Shown piece by piece: positions 1 through 5,201 of a stretch of DNA of 7,250 nt. The notes beneath the pieces were generated by a model, which ran no database searches, had not been told where the DNA came from, and saw only the letters and a list, made by a program, of their open reading frames with translations. The position numbers and the translations under genes were made by a program. The stretch is from Gammaproteobacteria bacterium (GTDB lineage Bacteria > Pseudomonadota > Gammaproteobacteria > Xanthomonadales > Xanthomonadaceae). The first letter of the stretch is position 1, and each line of letters begins with the position of its first letter. Where the stretch lies: the NCBI GenBank assembly GCA_030431185.1, contig JAUIJO010000165.1, positions 1-7,250 on the forward strand, read 5' to 3'.

Positions 1-232
1 AGAAGCCGGGCGACGCGTCCTCGTCCAGGCCGGTGATCATGCAGTCCTGCCCGAGGTCGTCGCCGGGATAGGGCAGCTCGCCCGCCGCATGCTCCGAGCA
101 CATGTACGGCGCCTGGAACAACGGATGTGCGAGTACCTGTTCGATCGGACCTTCTGCCGGCGCCGGTACCGGCGGCTCGGCGCGGACGGGCGAGAAGGCG
201 CAGGCGAGGAGGAGGAGAGCGAGGGTGCGCAT
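1..232 (-). CDS. N-terminal part of an exported protein or lipoprotein, cut by the left edge
   Basis: The frame starts at ATG 232-230 and stays open to the window edge, giving 77 residues; the C-terminus lies outside. The first residues are MRTLALLLLAC, a short positively charged start followed by a leucine run. Two export readings are possible. One is a lipobox-like LLAC with Cys11 as the lipidated residue. The other is signal peptidase I cleavage after VRA at residue 18, just before a Pro/Ala-rich linker (about 19-27). The exported part contains two cysteines (45 and 64) around a Gly/Asp/Pro-rich stretch (ELPYPGDDLGQDC), which could form a disulfide. I do not firmly recognise the family; it weakly recalls the region before the catalytic domain of some periplasmic M23-type peptidases, but no catalytic residue is in view. 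It lies 123 bases downstream of the small membrane protein gene, with a perfect palindrome between them. No strong Shine-Dalgarno sequence precedes the ATG. Confidence 0.72.
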   Translation of the reverse strand, partial: MRTLALLLLACAFSPVRAEPPVPAPAEGPIEQVLAHPLFQAPYMCSEHAAGELPYPGDDLGQDCMITGLDEDASPGF

Positions 233-276
233 GGGGGGCGTCCCGGATCCTGGGGGGTCCAGCGTATCGCGGCCCC

Positions 277-296
277 CCTGGCGTTCGAACGCCAGG
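277..296. repeat. Perfect 20-bp palindrome between two minus-strand genes
   Basis: CCTGGCGTTCGAACGCCAGG equals its own reverse complement. It sits 45 bases upstream of the exported-protein start and 60 bases beyond the stop of the small membrane protein gene. As RNA it would fold into an 8-bp GC-rich stem with a TCGA loop. There is no T-tract on either side, so it is not a classic intrinsic terminator. It could be a dimeric operator for the downstream gene or a factor-independent hairpin that ends the upstream trio; the sequence alone does not decide. Confidence 0.6.
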
Positions 297-355
297 AAGT
301 CCCCCTGACTTTCCACAGGGCGCCTCGCCCCCACGCGCGCCGCGGCAGGGGGCGT

Positions 356-574
356 CTAGGCAGCCCGCCGCCGGCCCCTGCCCACATACGGCAGGGCGAA
401 CAGGTAGAGGCCCGACAGCCACTGGACGAAGAGCGGCGGCAGCGGCGCGTAGGTCAGCCAGGGCGGCGGTTCGCCCGACGCGACCGCGCGCCAGGCGAAG
501 TTGGCGACCACGGTGAGCGAGAACACGATCGACACCCACCGGTGGGAGGCCCGCATCCAGCCGGCGACGCTCAC
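356..574 (-). CDS. Small two-helix membrane protein, translationally coupled to the VOC gene
   Basis: A 72-residue protein starting at GTG 574-572, which overlaps the TGA of the upstream VOC gene as GTGA. An internal ATG at 556 (residue 7) is the alternative start. Two hydrophobic segments are visible, about residues 12-30 (WVSIVFSLTVVANFAWRAV) and 44-63 (PLFVQWLSGLYLFALPYV). They are separated by a Pro-rich loop (GEPPPWLTYAPLPP), and the protein ends in an arginine-rich tail (GRGRRRAA). The positive-inside rule would put the tail in the cytoplasm. Similar short unnamed membrane proteins occur in Xanthomonadaceae, but I know no function. The stop/start overlap argues for co-translation with the VOC protein and AraC regulator. 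The start choice is an inference from this coupling. Confidence 0.75.
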   Translation of the reverse strand: MSVAGWMRASHRWVSIVFSLTVVANFAWRAVASGEPPPWLTYAPLPPLFVQWLSGLYLFALPYVGRGRRRAA

Positions 575-1002
575 TGCGGCCGCCCCGTCGGCGTCGCGGA
601 CCGGGCCTGGATCATCTTCCACCCGTTGCCGGAGGGGTCGCGGAAGCCGGCGTCCACGCTGCCGTAGCGCTCGACCGGGGCCTGGGTGAACTCGACCCCG
701 GCCGCTTGCAGCCGCTCGTAGCTGGCGCGGCAGTCGTCGACCCGCAACACCAGCGGCGGCATCGCCCCCTTGGCGACCGCCTCGTCCAGCGCACGCGCGG
801 TGGCGGCGTCGTGGACCGGCGGGCCGGGCTTGAACAGGCCGAGCTGGAAGCCGGCGTGGTCCGGCGCCTGCACGGTGAGCCAGCGATAGTCGCCGTTGCG
901 GACGTCCGTGTGGACCTCGAACCCCAACCGCTCGACATAGAACGCCAGGGCCTCGTCCTGGTCGCGCACGTACAGGCCGACCACATCGATCGCGTGTGTC
1001 AT
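571..1002 (-). CDS. VOC (glyoxalase/bleomycin-resistance-fold) family protein
   Basis: The protein has 143 residues, the usual length for a single two-module vicinal-oxygen-chelate protein. The N-terminal module shows the family pattern VVGLYVRDQDEALAFYVERLGF (about residues 7-28). The C-terminal module ends with VDAGFRDPSGNGWKMIQ, with the conserved DPSGN at 122-126. Where metal-dependent members carry the first His (H-x-x-L-x-V-x-D), this one has Val7. The Glu that often follows DPxGN is missing (NGWKMIQ). A canonical metal site is therefore doubtful, and the substrate cannot be named. The start is set by a perfect AAGGAGG four bases before ATG 1002-1000, and this ATG overlaps the stop of the AraC-type regulator gene (ATGA). 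Regulator and VOC protein pairs of this kind are common in bacteria, and the regulator probably controls this gene. The protein is probably cytosolic. Confidence 0.92.
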   Translation of the reverse strand: MTHAIDVVGLYVRDQDEALAFYVERLGFEVHTDVRNGDYRWLTVQAPDHAGFQLGLFKPGPPVHDAATARALDEAVAKGAMPPLVLRVDDCRASYERLQAAGVEFTQAPVERYGSVDAGFRDPSGNGWKMIQARSATPTGRPQ

Positions 1003-1475
1003 GGAACCTCCTTGGTGTGAGGCGCTACTGTCCCAGCGGTCCGCGCCCGGCGCTTCTCCGAAACTGCGCTCTTCAGGTCGGGGCGCTGCGCCGCGCGCAC
1101 GAGGCACTCCGGGACGCGTTCGCGCGCATGCGGCTCCAAGCGCATGCGGGCCCGGAGATTCCCGGGATTCTCGCCGGTGATGTCGTGGAAGACGCGCCCG
1201 AAGGTGCCCAGGCTCCTCCAGCCGGTCTGGAACGCGATGTCGGTGATGGACAGGTCGGTGTCGCGCAGCAGGGCGACGGCGCGCTCGATGCGCCGCGACA
1301 GCAGGTAGCGATGCGGCGGGACGCCGAAGGCCTGCTTGAACGCGCGGGCGAAGTGCGACGGCGACACCGCGCTCACCTGCGCCAGGCGCCGCACCGGCCA
1401 GTCCTCGTGCGACGCGCCATCCATCCGGTCCTTTGCGCGCAGCAGGCGCCGCAGCAGTTCGGGGCCGGGCGTCAT
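999..1475 (-). CDS. AraC-family transcriptional regulator, DNA-binding domain only
   Basis: This is a 158-residue protein from ATG 1475. An upstream in-frame ATG at 1502 would add nine residues, and neither start has a good ribosome binding site. The whole N-terminal part is the two-helix-turn-helix AraC/XylS domain. The first HTH is at about residues 28-50 (RRLAQVSAVSPSHFARAFKQAFG). The linker helix is PHRYLLSRRIERAVALLRDTD. The second HTH is at about 76-96 (SITDIAFQTGWRSLGTFGRVF), followed by the TGENP turn. There is no cupin-like ligand-binding domain. A short basic C-terminal extension (about residues 105-158) follows the domain. The stop overlaps the ATG of the VOC gene, so regulator and VOC protein are probably made from one message. 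By analogy it would activate its own operon, but no operator could be identified. Confidence 0.92.
   Translation of the reverse strand: MTPGPELLRRLLRAKDRMDGASHEDWPVRRLAQVSAVSPSHFARAFKQAFGVPPHRYLLSRRIERAVALLRDTDLSITDIAFQTGWRSLGTFGRVFHDITGENPGNLRARMRLEPHARERVPECLVRAAQRPDLKSAVSEKRRARTAGTVAPHTKEVP
1007..1013 (-). promoter_or_regulatory. Strong Shine-Dalgarno site for the VOC gene
   Basis: The minus strand reads AAGGAGG-TTCC-ATG, a full anti-16S match. It fixes the VOC start at 1002, although the frame itself stays open upstream to 1107. It lies inside the last codons of the AraC-type gene. Confidence 0.85.
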
Positions 1476-1589
1476 GCTGCAGCCCGTCCGCTGCCCCGGC
1501 ATCCGCCGCGGAGGGGACGCGTCGGGTTGATCGCGCCGAATGCCGTCATCGCATGTTCCACCGTGGCGAGCGTTGTTTCATCCCGACCC

Positions 1590-1994
1590 TCAGGCAAGCC
1601 CGTGCTTCCGCCTCAGGTCCGCCTCGGTGAACTGCTCCGACGCGTTCGCCAGACTGAAATAGTCGGGCTTCGTGTCGAAGAAGATCTCGCGCTCGAGGAC
1701 GAAACCGTCGACGTCGTCGAACAGGCCGACCGGCACGTAGTACCGGCCGTTCCACCTGGACTTGTAGAACAGGTGCGTGCCGCAGTTCGCGCAGAAGCCG
1801 CGGTCCGCCATCGACGACGAGGGATAGACGCGCACCGCATCCTCTCCGTCGAAGCGAACCTCGGCGCACTCCACGGCCATCCACAGCCCGCCCCACTTCC
1901 GGCACATCGTGCAATGGCAGACCGTGAAGTGGCGCCGGGCGAGTTCGGCCTCGATCCTGACGTTTCCGCACAGGCAGGTGGCGTGGCTGGGCAT
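1590..1994 (-). CDS. GFA family (glutathione-dependent formaldehyde-activating enzyme-like) zinc protein
   Basis: The protein has 134 residues, the normal size for a single GFA domain. All seven expected cysteines are present in the family spacing: C7-x-C9, C26-x-C28-x2-C31 (VCHCTMCRKWGG) and C68-x2-C71 (FCANCGTHLFY). In the founding enzyme (Gfa of Paracoccus) these bind a structural and a catalytic zinc, and the protein speeds formation of S-hydroxymethylglutathione. Most relatives are of unknown substrate, so aldehyde detoxification is only a family-level suggestion. The start at ATG 1994 is chosen because GAGGGAA lies seven bases upstream and because the CxC motif should lie close to the N-terminus. 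The frame is open far upstream (to 2468), but that stretch looks like high-GC shadow. It precedes the AraC-type gene by 114 bases and is divergent from the lipoprotein gene. Confidence 0.92.
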   Translation of the reverse strand: MPSHATCLCGNVRIEAELARRHFTVCHCTMCRKWGGLWMAVECAEVRFDGEDAVRVYPSSSMADRGFCANCGTHLFYKSRWNGRYYVPVGLFDDVDGFVLEREIFFDTKPDYFSLANASEQFTEADLRRKHGLA

Positions 1995-2273
1995 GGGCAC
2001 GTTCCCTCGATACAGGTGGCTACGCACAGTCTGTTGGCCGAATCGCGCGAAGGCAACGCAGGTGCCTGCACTTCCCGCCCGTGGATGCGCGGTTGCCACG
2101 GTCAGGGGCGCGATCCCCGGCTCGCCCATCGGTGCGGGTCCAATCCTCCCCCCTTTGCCCGGAATCGACGCCCCGCACATTTGCACCTGCGCGCCTGTTG
2201 CACCACCATGCCCCTCGAACATGGACGTGGCGGTCGCGCCGCTCTCCGGTCCGCCGCCCTTCGCAGCCAGCAG
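1995..2273. other. Divergent intergenic region between the GFA and lipoprotein genes
   Basis: These 279 bases separate two divergent starts and must hold their promoters. On the minus strand a weak candidate for the GFA gene reads TTGCCT-N17-CAGACT, about 40 bases before the start. On the plus strand no convincing -35/-10 pair is visible. An imperfect inverted repeat GCAGG-TG-CCTGC lies near 2060. Open frames on both strands across this region show no recognisable domain and are taken as shadows. Confidence 0.4.
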
Positions 2274-3047
2274 ATGCCGATGACTCACCCCACCAGATGG
2301 ACCCGGTGCCTGTATCTGGCGCTCCTTGTCTGTGCGGTTTCTTCCTGCGACGCGGTGCCGGACGAAAGCCGCGGCGTCGACACGCCGGCTGTCGCGAGCA
2401 AGCCGCAGGACCGCCATGCGGGCGCCGGCACGCGCCTTCCCGAGGACGCTGCACGGTCGGTGACCCACTGGGCCGGCGAGTCACCGACGGCAGGGGATCC
2501 TGCCACCGACTCGACCCGACTCGCCGCTTACCGCTGCGTGGACATGGCGTCATGCGAGGGCAATGTGTTCGGCGCCGCGTCCGAAGCCGAGGCGGCATGG
2601 CTCGCACAGAACGGATACCCATCGCCGCAGGACGACGCCCGGTATGCCGGCATGTCCACCGACGCACTCGAAGCGGCCGCCAGGGGTGGGGACGTCCTGG
2701 CCTGTACCTATCTGGGACAACGGCTGGTGGAAAGCGGCAACGCCATGGACGGTCTGGGCTGGCTGTACCGGGCGTCCCTCAATGGCAGCGTCCACGCTTC
2801 GTACGCGTTCGCGGAGGCGTTTGCGACGGATCGGTCGATCATGAGCATCACCGAGTCCACGGCGTACTACAAGCTGGCGTTCCTGCAGGGCGACCGCAAG
2901 GCGATTGACGCGCTGGTGACGCAGTTCCCCCAACTCACTACAACGGAACTCGTGCAGGCCGACAAGCGCGCCATGACGCTGTACAACGGCCTCCTGTCCG
3001 CGAAGGTCAGGGAACGCAAGACGATTCGGATCGCCCCCCGCCCCTGA
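2274..3047 (+). CDS. Lipoprotein with Sel1/TPR-like helical repeats
   Basis: The protein has 257 residues from ATG 2274; the next ATG, at 2280, is equally possible, and no clear Shine-Dalgarno precedes either. Residues 1-25 form a lipoprotein signal: basic n-region, hydrophobic core LYLALLVCAV, lipobox V-S-S-C with Cys25 as the lipidated residue. A low-complexity Pro/Ala/Asp linker (about 26-85) follows, as expected for a tether. Two cysteines (88 and 94) flank the folded part. Residues 131-183 show Sel1-like repeats (ALEAAARGGDVLACTYLGQRL, then LGWLYRASLNGSVHASYAFAEAF), and a weaker third unit covers about 197-215 (AYYKLAFLQGDRKAIDAL). Sel1 repeats usually mediate protein-protein contacts. 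The last residue after Asp26-type sorting rules matters: +2 is Asp, which in E. coli retains lipoproteins in the inner membrane, but this rule may not hold here. It is the only secure plus-strand gene and converges on the protease-like gene. Function unknown. Confidence 0.85.
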   Translation: MPMTHPTRWTRCLYLALLVCAVSSCDAVPDESRGVDTPAVASKPQDRHAGAGTRLPEDAARSVTHWAGESPTAGDPATDSTRLAAYRCVDMASCEGNVFGAASEAEAAWLAQNGYPSPQDDARYAGMSTDALEAAARGGDVLACTYLGQRLVESGNAMDGLGWLYRASLNGSVHASYAFAEAFATDRSIMSITESTAYYKLAFLQGDRKAIDALVTQFPQLTTTELVQADKRAMTLYNGLLSAKVRERKTIRIAPRP

Positions 3048-3233
3048 CGAACCCCTGACGCTGGGGTGACAGGCCGACGTAGAGGGGACGCGAGGTCGAG
3101 GGGACGGACGCCATCATGAGGCGAACCGGCAGGCTTCGAGCCGACGCCGGGGCTCGATTGAACCGGTCCCTTTCGATCGTTCCCCTCCCGCTGGGCGCGC
3201 CATCACTCGCCGGCGCCCCCGCCGACACCCCGC
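3048..3233. other. Convergent intergenic region with short direct and inverted repeats
   Basis: This lies between two converging stop codons. CCCCTGACG occurs twice (3041-3049 and 3052-3060), the first copy including the lipoprotein stop. AGGGGACG occurs twice with a 16-bp period (3083-3090 and 3099-3106). GAGGGGA (3082-3088 and 3098-3104) is matched in inverted orientation by TCCCCTC at 3181-3187. No hairpin followed by a T-run is visible. The arrangement could be a decayed mobile or repeat element, but no transposase remains. Confidence 0.35.
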
Positions 3234-4130
3234 CTACGGGCAGAGCGCGACCGATTGCGAACGCTGATCGATCAGGAGCGTCGTGTTCTGAAGCGCATGC
3301 GCACCGACCAGCAGCTCTGGATAGCTGTCGGAGACACGTACTTCAACATCGGAAACCGTGGCAGCGCCCAAACGGAATGGACCGTGCAGGGTGGCCCGTC
3401 CCGTCTCTACCTGCGTGTTCGACAGCGTGCCCGCACCGGCCTTCTCGAGCGGCGTGCGACTCACCTCGGTGTACATCGCCTCGGGGAGTACGAAAGCCAC
3501 GTTGGCTCCGGTGTCCAGGTTCCCCGTGGTCTGCATATTGCCAATGGACACGGGAATGCGGAACGCGCGCTCGTACGGGAGGACGCCGGCCTGCCCCCCA
3601 TGCAACGCGAGCGACCGGGAGAAGGACAGCGTGGTGTTGGGATAGTCGATGACAAGCAGCCCGTCATTGAAGAAATCCCTGCCAATGATTCCAGAGAATT
3701 TCTCGGCGGGTGGCTTGTTCCCGCTGTAGTCCCGGGTCATGACCTCCAGGTTCCTGCGTACCAGCCCGCCCACCTCCAGCGAGTCGAATCGAGTCACATC
3801 GGCCTTCGACGTCGTGACGCCGTCCGAGTTGTCCGCCTCGTCGTGAACCGCCAGGCCGAGCGTGGCGACCAGGCTTGAGTCGGCGCGTCCCATTCCACTC
3901 GCGCCCGTATCGACGGCAAACCTGAAAGGGCCGCGCTCATTGACGGTCGCCTGCACATAGATGCGTCCGTCAATCACCTCGAAGGGCACGCGCACCCTCC
4001 AGCCCCCCGCGGGCGCGTTGGCCAGCGCACAGACGTCGGGCGCCTGCGCGGGTGTCTGCGCATGCGCGGTTCCAAACAGCGCCGCACATGCCATCGTAGA
4101 ACTGGCCCATAGATTCCTGGCACGCATCAT
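3234..4130 (-). CDS. Exported retropepsin-like aspartic protease family protein with two DTG motifs
   Basis: The protein has 298 residues with a Sec signal peptide (residues 1-24, cleavage after AHA before Gln25), so it acts in the periplasm or beyond. Two lobes of bacterial retropepsin-like (Asp-protease type) fold are visible. Lobe 1 has FAVDTGASG with Asp74, and later the hydrophobic-hydrophobic-Gly signature GIIGRDFF (147-154) followed by VIDYPNTTLSFS. Lobe 2 has GNLDTGANVAFVLP with Asp206 and ends LLIDQRSQSVALCP. Retropepsins work as homodimers with one DTG each; two DTG in one chain suggests an internal pseudo-dimer, as in pepsin. Whether it cleaves peptides is unproven; many bacterial members have no known substrate. 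Cys34 and Cys297 could pair. The start has AAGGAGG five bases upstream. The second Met, directly after the first, is the alternative. It is a single gene, 229 bases from the DUF1294 gene. Confidence 0.9.
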   Translation of the reverse strand: MMRARNLWASSTMACAALFGTAHAQTPAQAPDVCALANAPAGGWRVRVPFEVIDGRIYVQATVNERGPFRFAVDTGASGMGRADSSLVATLGLAVHDEADNSDGVTTSKADVTRFDSLEVGGLVRRNLEVMTRDYSGNKPPAEKFSGIIGRDFFNDGLLVIDYPNTTLSFSRSLALHGGQAGVLPYERAFRIPVSIGNMQTTGNLDTGANVAFVLPEAMYTEVSRTPLEKAGAGTLSNTQVETGRATLHGPFRLGAATVSDVEVRVSDSYPELLVGAHALQNTTLLIDQRSQSVALCP

Positions 4131-4135
4131 TCCAC

Positions 4136-4142
4136 CCTCCTT
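4136..4142 (-). promoter_or_regulatory. Shine-Dalgarno site of the protease-like gene
   Basis: The minus strand reads AAGGAGG-GTGGA-ATG-ATG. The spacing is five bases to the first ATG and eight to the second, so both starts could be used, but the signal peptide is intact either way. Confidence 0.8.
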
Positions 4143-4204
4143 GTGTGGGTGCGGACAGCATCGTCCGTCTTTCTTCCGACCGCCATGTGTCGGGAGTCAC
4201 CATG

Positions 4205-4227
4205 CCCGATGGCGTTCGCCATCAGGG
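4205..4227. repeat. Hairpin-forming inverted repeat upstream of the protease-like gene
   Basis: CCC-GATGGC-GTTC-GCCATC-A-GGG: nine base pairs with one bulged base and a four-base loop. It lies about 75-97 bases upstream of the protease-like start, within its likely promoter region. No T-tract follows. It shares the nine bases TGGCGTTCG with the perfect palindrome at 277-296. It may be an operator or the 3' end hairpin of the upstream DUF1294 transcript. Confidence 0.45.
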
Positions 4228-4273
4228 GTGGAGGCCGTTGAACGTCAAAGCCTGCAGCCCTCGTCGAAGACGG

Positions 4274-4309
4274 GGATCACCGCTGGAAGAGAGGCCATCC
4301 AGCGGATCC
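4274..4309 (-). terminator. Strong hairpin downstream of the DUF1294 gene, possible terminator without U-tract
   Basis: The arms CCGCTGGA (4280-4287) and TCCAGCGG (4298-4305) pair perfectly across a ten-base loop. After a two-base bulge the stem extends through GGAT (4274-4277) and ATCC (4306-4309), twelve pairs in all. It lies about 50 bases past the stop of the DUF1294 gene. The following bases on the minus strand are C-rich, not T-rich, so it is a processing or protection hairpin as much as a terminator. Confidence 0.4.
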
Positions 4310-4359
4310 ACCCGACAGCGCCTGCTGCTGGACCCACCCGGGCCCATCGACACCGCGCT

Positions 4360-4956
4360 TCATTGCAGCAGCGACGCCGCGAACCCGCTTTTCAGCGACC
4401 AGCCCACGGCCAGGAGGTTGACCACGACGGTGAACCAGAAGCCCCTCTGGAACGAGGCCTTGACGGTTTTGTGCCGAAAGGATTGTTGCGCGATCAGGGC
4501 CCCGGGCCAGCCGCCGAGCAGGTCCAACAGGTGCAGGGTGGTTTCGGGCGTGCGCTGGGCGCCCCGTCCCGCCGCCGCCTTGTCCATGCCGTAGCAGGCA
4601 TACGAGATGCCGCTGAGCACGAAGTAGGCGATGGCGAGCGGGCCGGGCAGGACACCCGCCCAGCCGCATGCGCCGATCAGCAGGAGCACGACGCCCCCCA
4701 GCGCTGCGCGCGGCCAGGGCCGCGGTGGCGTTCGCGTGTCGATCCGTTGCCCGGCAAAGCGGATGTCCGCGGCCTTGATGCGCCCCCGCGCGTCCTGAGC
4801 CACTGCGTAGGAAATCAGGTCGCCTTCGACCGGGCGGCGCGACCCGTGCTGGAAGGCCTTGACGTGGACGAAGGCGCGATCGCCACCGCCGTGCGGCACG
4901 ACGAACCCGAAGCCCTTGTCATCGTTCCAGTCCGAGAGCCGCCCCACGTATCTCAT
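4360..4956 (-). CDS. Cold-shock domain plus DUF1294 membrane protein
   Basis: The protein has 198 residues. Residues 1-68 are a cold-shock (OB-fold, nucleic-acid-binding) domain, with the RNP1-like KGFGFV at 14-19 and the RNP2-like AFVHV at 28-32. A basic, Pro-rich linker (69-83) leads into hydrophobic segments at about 85-103 and 107-122. Then comes the DUF1294 signature: YGMDKAAA (122-129), a loop with RTPE (135-138), LHLLDLLGGWPGALIAQQ (141-158), FRHKT (160-164) and a last hydrophobic helix after residue 172. The fusion of these two domains is a known architecture, and the role is unknown. The cold-shock part presumably faces the cytoplasm and may tether RNA to the membrane (inference). 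ATG 4956 is chosen because the cold-shock fold begins there (MRYVGRLSDWNDDKGFGF); upstream residues in the same frame are promoter and REP sequence. An AGGGG about ten bases upstream is a weak ribosome site. Confidence 0.92.
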   Translation of the reverse strand: MRYVGRLSDWNDDKGFGFVVPHGGGDRAFVHVKAFQHGSRRPVEGDLISYAVAQDARGRIKAADIRFAGQRIDTRTPPRPWPRAALGGVVLLLIGACGWAGVLPGPLAIAYFVLSGISYACYGMDKAAAGRGAQRTPETTLHLLDLLGGWPGALIAQQSFRHKTVKASFQRGFWFTVVVNLLAVGWSLKSGFAASLLQ

Positions 4957-5011
4957 GCGTCGCCACCCCTGCGCATCCCCGATGGCTGGCGCGAGACCAG
5001 GCCCACCGCCG

Positions 5012-5041
5012 ATTATCGGCGTGGCGACGAAGGGTGTGCAA
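5012..5041 (-). promoter_or_regulatory. Candidate sigma70 promoter for the cold-shock/DUF1294 gene
   Basis: On the minus strand TTGCAC (5041-5036) and GATAAT (5017-5012) are separated by 18 bases. The -10 box matches TATAAT at five of six positions and the -35 matches TTGACA at four of six. Both stand out in this GC-rich DNA. Transcription would start near 5005, giving a 5' leader of about 50 bases, which could carry temperature-dependent structure as in other cold-shock genes (inference). Confidence 0.45.
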
Positions 5042-5109
5042 CACTGGGCGGGCGCCGGTTCGGGCGTGTCGAAAACTCGAGCTGCGCGCTCTTGCAGAAG
5101 GCACAGGCG

Positions 5110-5137
5110 CCCCGGATGCGCGGCGCTTGTACGGGCT
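5110..5137 (+). repeat. REP-like hairpin repeat, copy 1
   Basis: CCCCGGATGCG, then CGGCGC, then TTGTACGGGCT. It matches the copy at 6037-6063 almost base for base, with A in place of C in the right arm (TACGGG for TCCGGG) and a C/G swap in the centre. The arms CCCGGA and T(C)CGGG pair, with a GCGC inner stem. It resembles the abundant REP-like intergenic repeats of Xanthomonadaceae. It lies between the DUF1294 promoter and the DUF1275 stop. Confidence 0.65.
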
Positions 5138-5152
5138 AAGCCGTTGGGCCCA

Positions 5153-5192
5153 GCGTCGCCAAGTGCCGACACCCATGCCCGACGCTTTTTTT
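5153..5192 (+). terminator. Plus-strand hairpin plus T7 tract with no annotated gene upstream
   Basis: GCGTCG (5153-5158) pairs with CGACGC (5180-5185), which is directly followed by seven Ts (5186-5192). This is the form of an intrinsic terminator, though the stem is only six pairs and the loop is 21 bases. It is oriented to stop plus-strand transcription, yet both flanking genes are on the minus strand. It may end an unannotated small RNA or antisense transcript, or block transcription into the DUF1275 gene from its 3' side. Confidence 0.35.
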
Positions 5193-5201
5193 CCGTCCTC
5201 T

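Noticed and set aside
89..667. Plus-strand frame of 192 codons
   Set aside because: It is antisense to the exported-protein, small membrane and VOC genes and has shadow-type composition.
996..2273. Plus-strand open frame of over 400 codons continuous with the lipoprotein gene
   Set aside because: It is antisense to the AraC-type and GFA genes, both with clear family motifs, and its translation is Arg/Ala/Pro-rich without domains. The lipoprotein signal sequence begins only at 2274.
1995..2468. Longer N-terminus for the GFA protein
   Set aside because: A Shine-Dalgarno sequence sits correctly for ATG 1994, and the GFA fold starts right after it; the added 158 residues resemble no domain.
3961..5139. 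392-codon plus-strand frame
   Set aside because: It is opposite the 5' part of the protease-like gene and the whole cold-shock/DUF1294 gene. It has no recognisable domain.
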